Origin: Hyphomicrobiales bacterium | GTDB taxonomy: Bacteria; Pseudomonadota; Alphaproteobacteria; Rhizobiales; Xanthobacteraceae | Direction of reading: 5' to 3' | NCBI GenBank assembly: GCA_003164375.1 | Contig: PLTE01000304.1 | Span: 1-6,973, forward strand | DNA: 6,973 bases | Translations under genes and position numbers: made by a program | The notes under the pieces: generated by a model | The model's database searches: none | The model's input: the letters and a program-made list of their open reading frames with translations, nothing else | What the model was told of the DNA's origin: nothing | Shown here: in pieces, positions 6,041 to 6,973 of the stretch | Layout of the letters: each line of letters begins with the position of its first letter | How positions within the stretch are numbered: the stretch's first letter is position 1

Positions 6041-6472
6041 ATGAACGACCAGCCGTCGACCGCAGGAGCGGTCGCTTTCGATCCTGCCGCCAACGGCTGG
6101 GATCGGGTCAAAGCCCACAATTTCGGCGAACTTGTCGGACCGATTTGGCGCCGCGGCGACGGCCTGTTCGGCTTCGTCGCCGGCGATAAGCACCGCAACC
6201 ATATCGGCCGCGTGCATGGCGGCATGCTGATGACCTTTGCCGATCAGGCCATGGGTATGACCGGCCGGCGCGCCACCGGCGAAAAGCCCCACGCGACCAT
6301 CGAGCTCAATATGCAGTTCATGGGCGCAGTCGAGCTCGGCGATTTCGTCGAGGCGCATTGCGAAGTGGTGCGCAAGACCCGTTCGGTGCTGTTCATCGAG
6401 TCAAAACTGAAAGTCGGCAGCCGCATCGTGGCGTCGGGAAGCGGCATCTGGAAGATCTTGGGCGAGGCGTAG
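6041..6472 (+). CDS. PaaI family hotdog-fold thioesterase
   Basis: This is a 143-residue single-domain hotdog protein, the normal length for PaaI/YbgC-like acyl-CoA thioesterases, which hydrolyse acyl- or aryl-CoA to free acid and CoA in the cytoplasm. The active-site segment is clear: NHIGRVHGG (53-61), then MLMTFADQAMG with Asp68 in the place of the catalytic acid. A central strand IELNMQFMGAVELGDFVEA (87-105) follows, then RKTRSVLFIESKL and GSGIWKIL near the C terminus. No N-terminal signal or extra domain is present. The gene starts 16 bp after the DUF1445 stop; only a weak GAG lies about 7 nt before the ATG, so co-transcription with it is likely. Its TAG (6470-6472) directly abuts the stop of the convergent lyase gene. 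The acyl-CoA substrate is not predictable; it may recycle CoA from a dead-end intermediate. Confidence 0.88.
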   Translation: MNDQPSTAGAVAFDPAANGWDRVKAHNFGELVGPIWRRGDGLFGFVAGDKHRNHIGRVHGGMLMTFADQAMGMTGRRATGEKPHATIELNMQFMGAVELGDFVEAHCEVVRKTRSVLFIESKLKVGSRIVASGSGIWKILGEA

Positions 6473-6479
6473 TCACGCC
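6466..6479. other. Short inverted repeat over the abutting convergent stop codons
   Basis: ggcgt (6466-6470) and acgcc (6475-6479) form a 5-bp stem with loop agtc. The loop and stem edges contain the TAG of the thioesterase and the TGA of the lyase. Neither strand has a following T-run, so a bidirectional intrinsic terminator is not supported. The stem is short enough to occur by chance in this GC-rich DNA. Confidence 0.2.
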
Positions 6480-6973
6480 CGGAATTTCGCCAGCGTCCCG
6501 CCGGTCTTCACCGAACCGGGCAACGGATGGCCGACGATATCTTCCGCGAGTTTGCCGCATTCGACTAGTGCGTCGAGATCGATACCGGTCTTGATGCCCA
6601 ATTCGTCGCACATGAACACGAGATCTTCCGTGCAGATGTTGCCGGCGGCGCCGTTATGGCCAGCGAATGGGCAGCCGCCGAGCCCCGCGACCGCGGCATC
6701 GAAGCGCGTCACGCCCATTTCCAGGCCGGCAAAGGCGTTGGCGATCGCCATGCCGCGAGTGTCGTGCAGATGCAGCGCGAAATCGAGCGCGGGCCAGCGC
6801 TCGCGCAAGGCGCCGACCAAGCGCTTCACCGCAAGCGGCGTTGCCCAGGCCATGGTGTCGGCGAGCGTGATGTAATGCAACGAGACGCCGTGGGCTTGCG
6901 CCACGTCGAGGATTTGCTGCACCAGCGCGATGACGTGCGCGACCGGAATGTCGCCGGCAAAATTGCAGCCGAA
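6473..6973 (-). CDS. HMG-CoA lyase-like enzyme, C-terminal part (5' end outside window)
   Basis: The frame is open from the window edge (6973) to TGA at 6473-6475 and gives 166 residues starting FGCNFAGDIP. This is the second half of a DRE-TIM (HMGL-like) barrel, which cleaves 3-hydroxy-3-methylglutaryl-CoA or a similar 3-hydroxyacyl-CoA. Visible motifs are ITLADTMAWATP (35-46), metal-ligand HLHDTRG (68-74, His68 and His70), FDAAVAGLGGCPF (91-103) with the catalytic-type Cys101, and GNICTEDLVFM (111-121) with Asn112. Between CPFA and GN the loop is GHNGAA, two residues longer than the KGAS of the human enzyme. The C-terminal tail (EDIVGHPLPGSVKTGG, 144-159) is unlike the animal one. It probably belongs to a bacterial subfamily whose exact hydroxyacyl-CoA substrate may differ. 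A GTG at 6922 is internal, since family motifs continue upstream of it. Confidence 0.88.
   Translation of the reverse strand, partial: FGCNFAGDIPVAHVIALVQQILDVAQAHGVSLHYITLADTMAWATPLAVKRLVGALRERWPALDFALHLHDTRGMAIANAFAGLEMGVTRFDAAVAGLGGCPFAGHNGAAGNICTEDLVFMCDELGIKTGIDLDALVECGKLAEDIVGHPLPGSVKTGGTLAKFRA

Noticed and set aside
5182..6225. A 347-codon minus-strand frame opposite the DUF1445 and thioesterase genes
   Set aside because: It is Arg/His/Ala-rich with no motifs and spans two real genes and the gap between them.

Overview
The window is high-GC DNA with compact, tightly packed genes, and all proteins are of proteobacterial type. The gene set (a branched-chain amino acid-type ABC importer beside CoA-acid and hydroxy-acid enzymes) and the codon use fit an alphaproteobacterium, probably Hyphomicrobiales (Bradyrhizobium/Xanthobacteraceae-like). 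The taxon is an inference from style, not from a marker gene. No RNA gene, insertion sequence, CRISPR array, integrase or att-like site is visible. It reads as an ordinary chromosomal transport and catabolism locus.

Layout. Bases 1-177 (+) are the 3' end of a DUF1932-type NAD(P)-dependent dehydrogenase. It converges on a five-gene minus-strand operon read from 4967 down to 179: a Tat-exported periplasmic binding protein, ATPase livG, ATPase livF, permease livH and permease livM. Three junctions are very tight: ATGA overlaps at livG/livF and livH/livM, and 3 nt at livF/livH. The binding-protein/livG junction is different: 24 nt, a GTG start with no clear Shine-Dalgarno, and a perfect 9-bp hairpin in the first codons of livG. 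A 256-bp divergent intergenic region (4968-5223) separates the operon from a plus-strand pair: a DUF1445/YcsI-type 'putative hydro-lyase' of the D-glutamate cyclase family, then a PaaI-type hotdog thioesterase. The thioesterase stop codon directly abuts the stop codon of a minus-strand HMG-CoA-lyase-like enzyme that runs off the right edge.

How the genes may work together. The transporter is complete (binding protein, two ATPases, two permeases) and should import a small polar or amphipathic carboxylate, amino acid or amide. The flanking enzymes act on hydroxy acids, acyl-CoA thioesters or cyclic amino-acid derivatives. A catabolic island for an imported acid is plausible, but the substrate cannot be read from the sequence. 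I found no clear evidence of a previously undescribed system. The points most worth a second look are the hairpin-bearing binding-protein/livG junction, the cysteine-rich Tat-dependent binding protein, the GCAAG-element cluster between the divergent operons, and the lengthened active-site loop of the lyase.
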